Virus record (IMG/VR): IMGVR_UViG_3300009788_000034
Coordinates: 1-48,510 of that record
Strand: one strand, 5' to 3'
Source of the DNA: a virus
Length of the DNA stretch: 48,510 bases
The notes under the pieces were generated by a model. It saw nothing but the letters and a program-made list of their open reading frames with translations. It was not told where the DNA came from and did no database searches. This document shows positions 48,343 through 48,510 of this stretch, in pieces. Each line of letters starts with the position of its first letter. The first letter of the stretch is position 1. Position numbers and translations under genes: made by a program.

Positions 48343-48510
48343 ATGAAGAAGGTGACGAGCCACGTGGGCACAGTGAGGCAGATCCTGCCAGAGGTGGCCT
48401 GCCAGTACATCGTTGACTACCTGTGGCGTAACGGCACCGGCGGGGACACCGTGAGCCCGACGAAGATACACCGGGGATGGACAGCCGTGGGCCTCACAAC
48501 CGTGCGGAAG
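48343..48510 (+). CDS. Winged-helix-like DNA-binding protein (5' part)
   Basis: ATG 48343 has GGAG eight bases upstream and begins MKKVTSHVGTVRQILPEVAC. It continues at base 1 of the window in the same frame and ends at 264. See the 3' part for the winged-helix reading. The window therefore opens inside a gene, confirming circular continuity. Confidence 0.7.
   Translation, partial: MKKVTSHVGTVRQILPEVACQYIVDYLWRNGTGGDTVSPTKIHRGWTAVGLTTVRK
48388..48510. repeat. Right copy of 123-bp terminal direct repeat
   Basis: Identical to 1-123. It lies wholly inside the winged-helix gene, which argues for an assembly overlap of a circular or permuted genome rather than a special terminal repeat placed between genes. 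Confidence 0.95.

Overview
The window is a complete, circularly permuted tailed-phage genome. Bases 1-123 recur exactly as 48388-48510, so the unique length is about 48,387 bp. It is GC-rich and dense in genes. Many neighbouring genes overlap by the four bases ATGA, GTGA or TTGA. The virion genes point to a short-tailed (podovirus-like) phage: small and large terminase subunits, portal, scaffold, coat, a gp4-like head-tail adaptor, a very long nozzle-like tail protein, and two large internal or ejected proteins. No host can be named from the sequence.

Layout. (1) 38.2 kb, through the window end, to 2.8 kb, plus strand: a long chain of small early genes that carries the DNA-metabolism module (BRO-type antirepressor, VRR-NUC-like nuclease, ERF-type annealing protein, Nudix hydrolase) and many small Cys/His-rich proteins. 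(2) 31.9 kb down to 3.3 kb, minus strand: the late genes. Several short plus-strand gene islands (21.8-23.5, 26.4, 29.4 kb) interrupt them. (3) 33.2-36.7 kb: a regulatory region with two small Cro/CI-type HTH proteins on opposite strands, dispersed repeats, and a CheY-like receiver operon. (4) 36.8-38.1 kb: a minus-strand operon of five small genes, divergent from the early operon.

Three features stand out. First, the phage encodes two stand-alone response-regulator receiver proteins (2808-3164 and 36289-36693). Both keep the whole phosphorylation pentad, yet no kinase gene is visible. Second, two promoter-like families can be read by eye. One is TGTGACC-N16-CGTC, which resembles ECF-sigma promoters and occurs four times. 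The other is TTGACG-N17-(-10)-N6-ATG, whose spacing predicts leaderless mRNAs for the regulators. Third, two long stretches without convincing genes (about 32.2-33.15 kb and 19.26-20.4 kb) are full of long inverted repeats. Each follows a TTGACG promoter on the minus strand, and both look like candidate large structured RNAs. The second contains a tRNA T-arm with a 3' acceptor strand but no matching 5' half.

No integrase, DNA polymerase, primase, helicase or endolysin was recognised. With two repressor-like proteins and an antirepressor, this fits a phage that relies on host replication and may persist as an extrachromosomal element, but that is inference.
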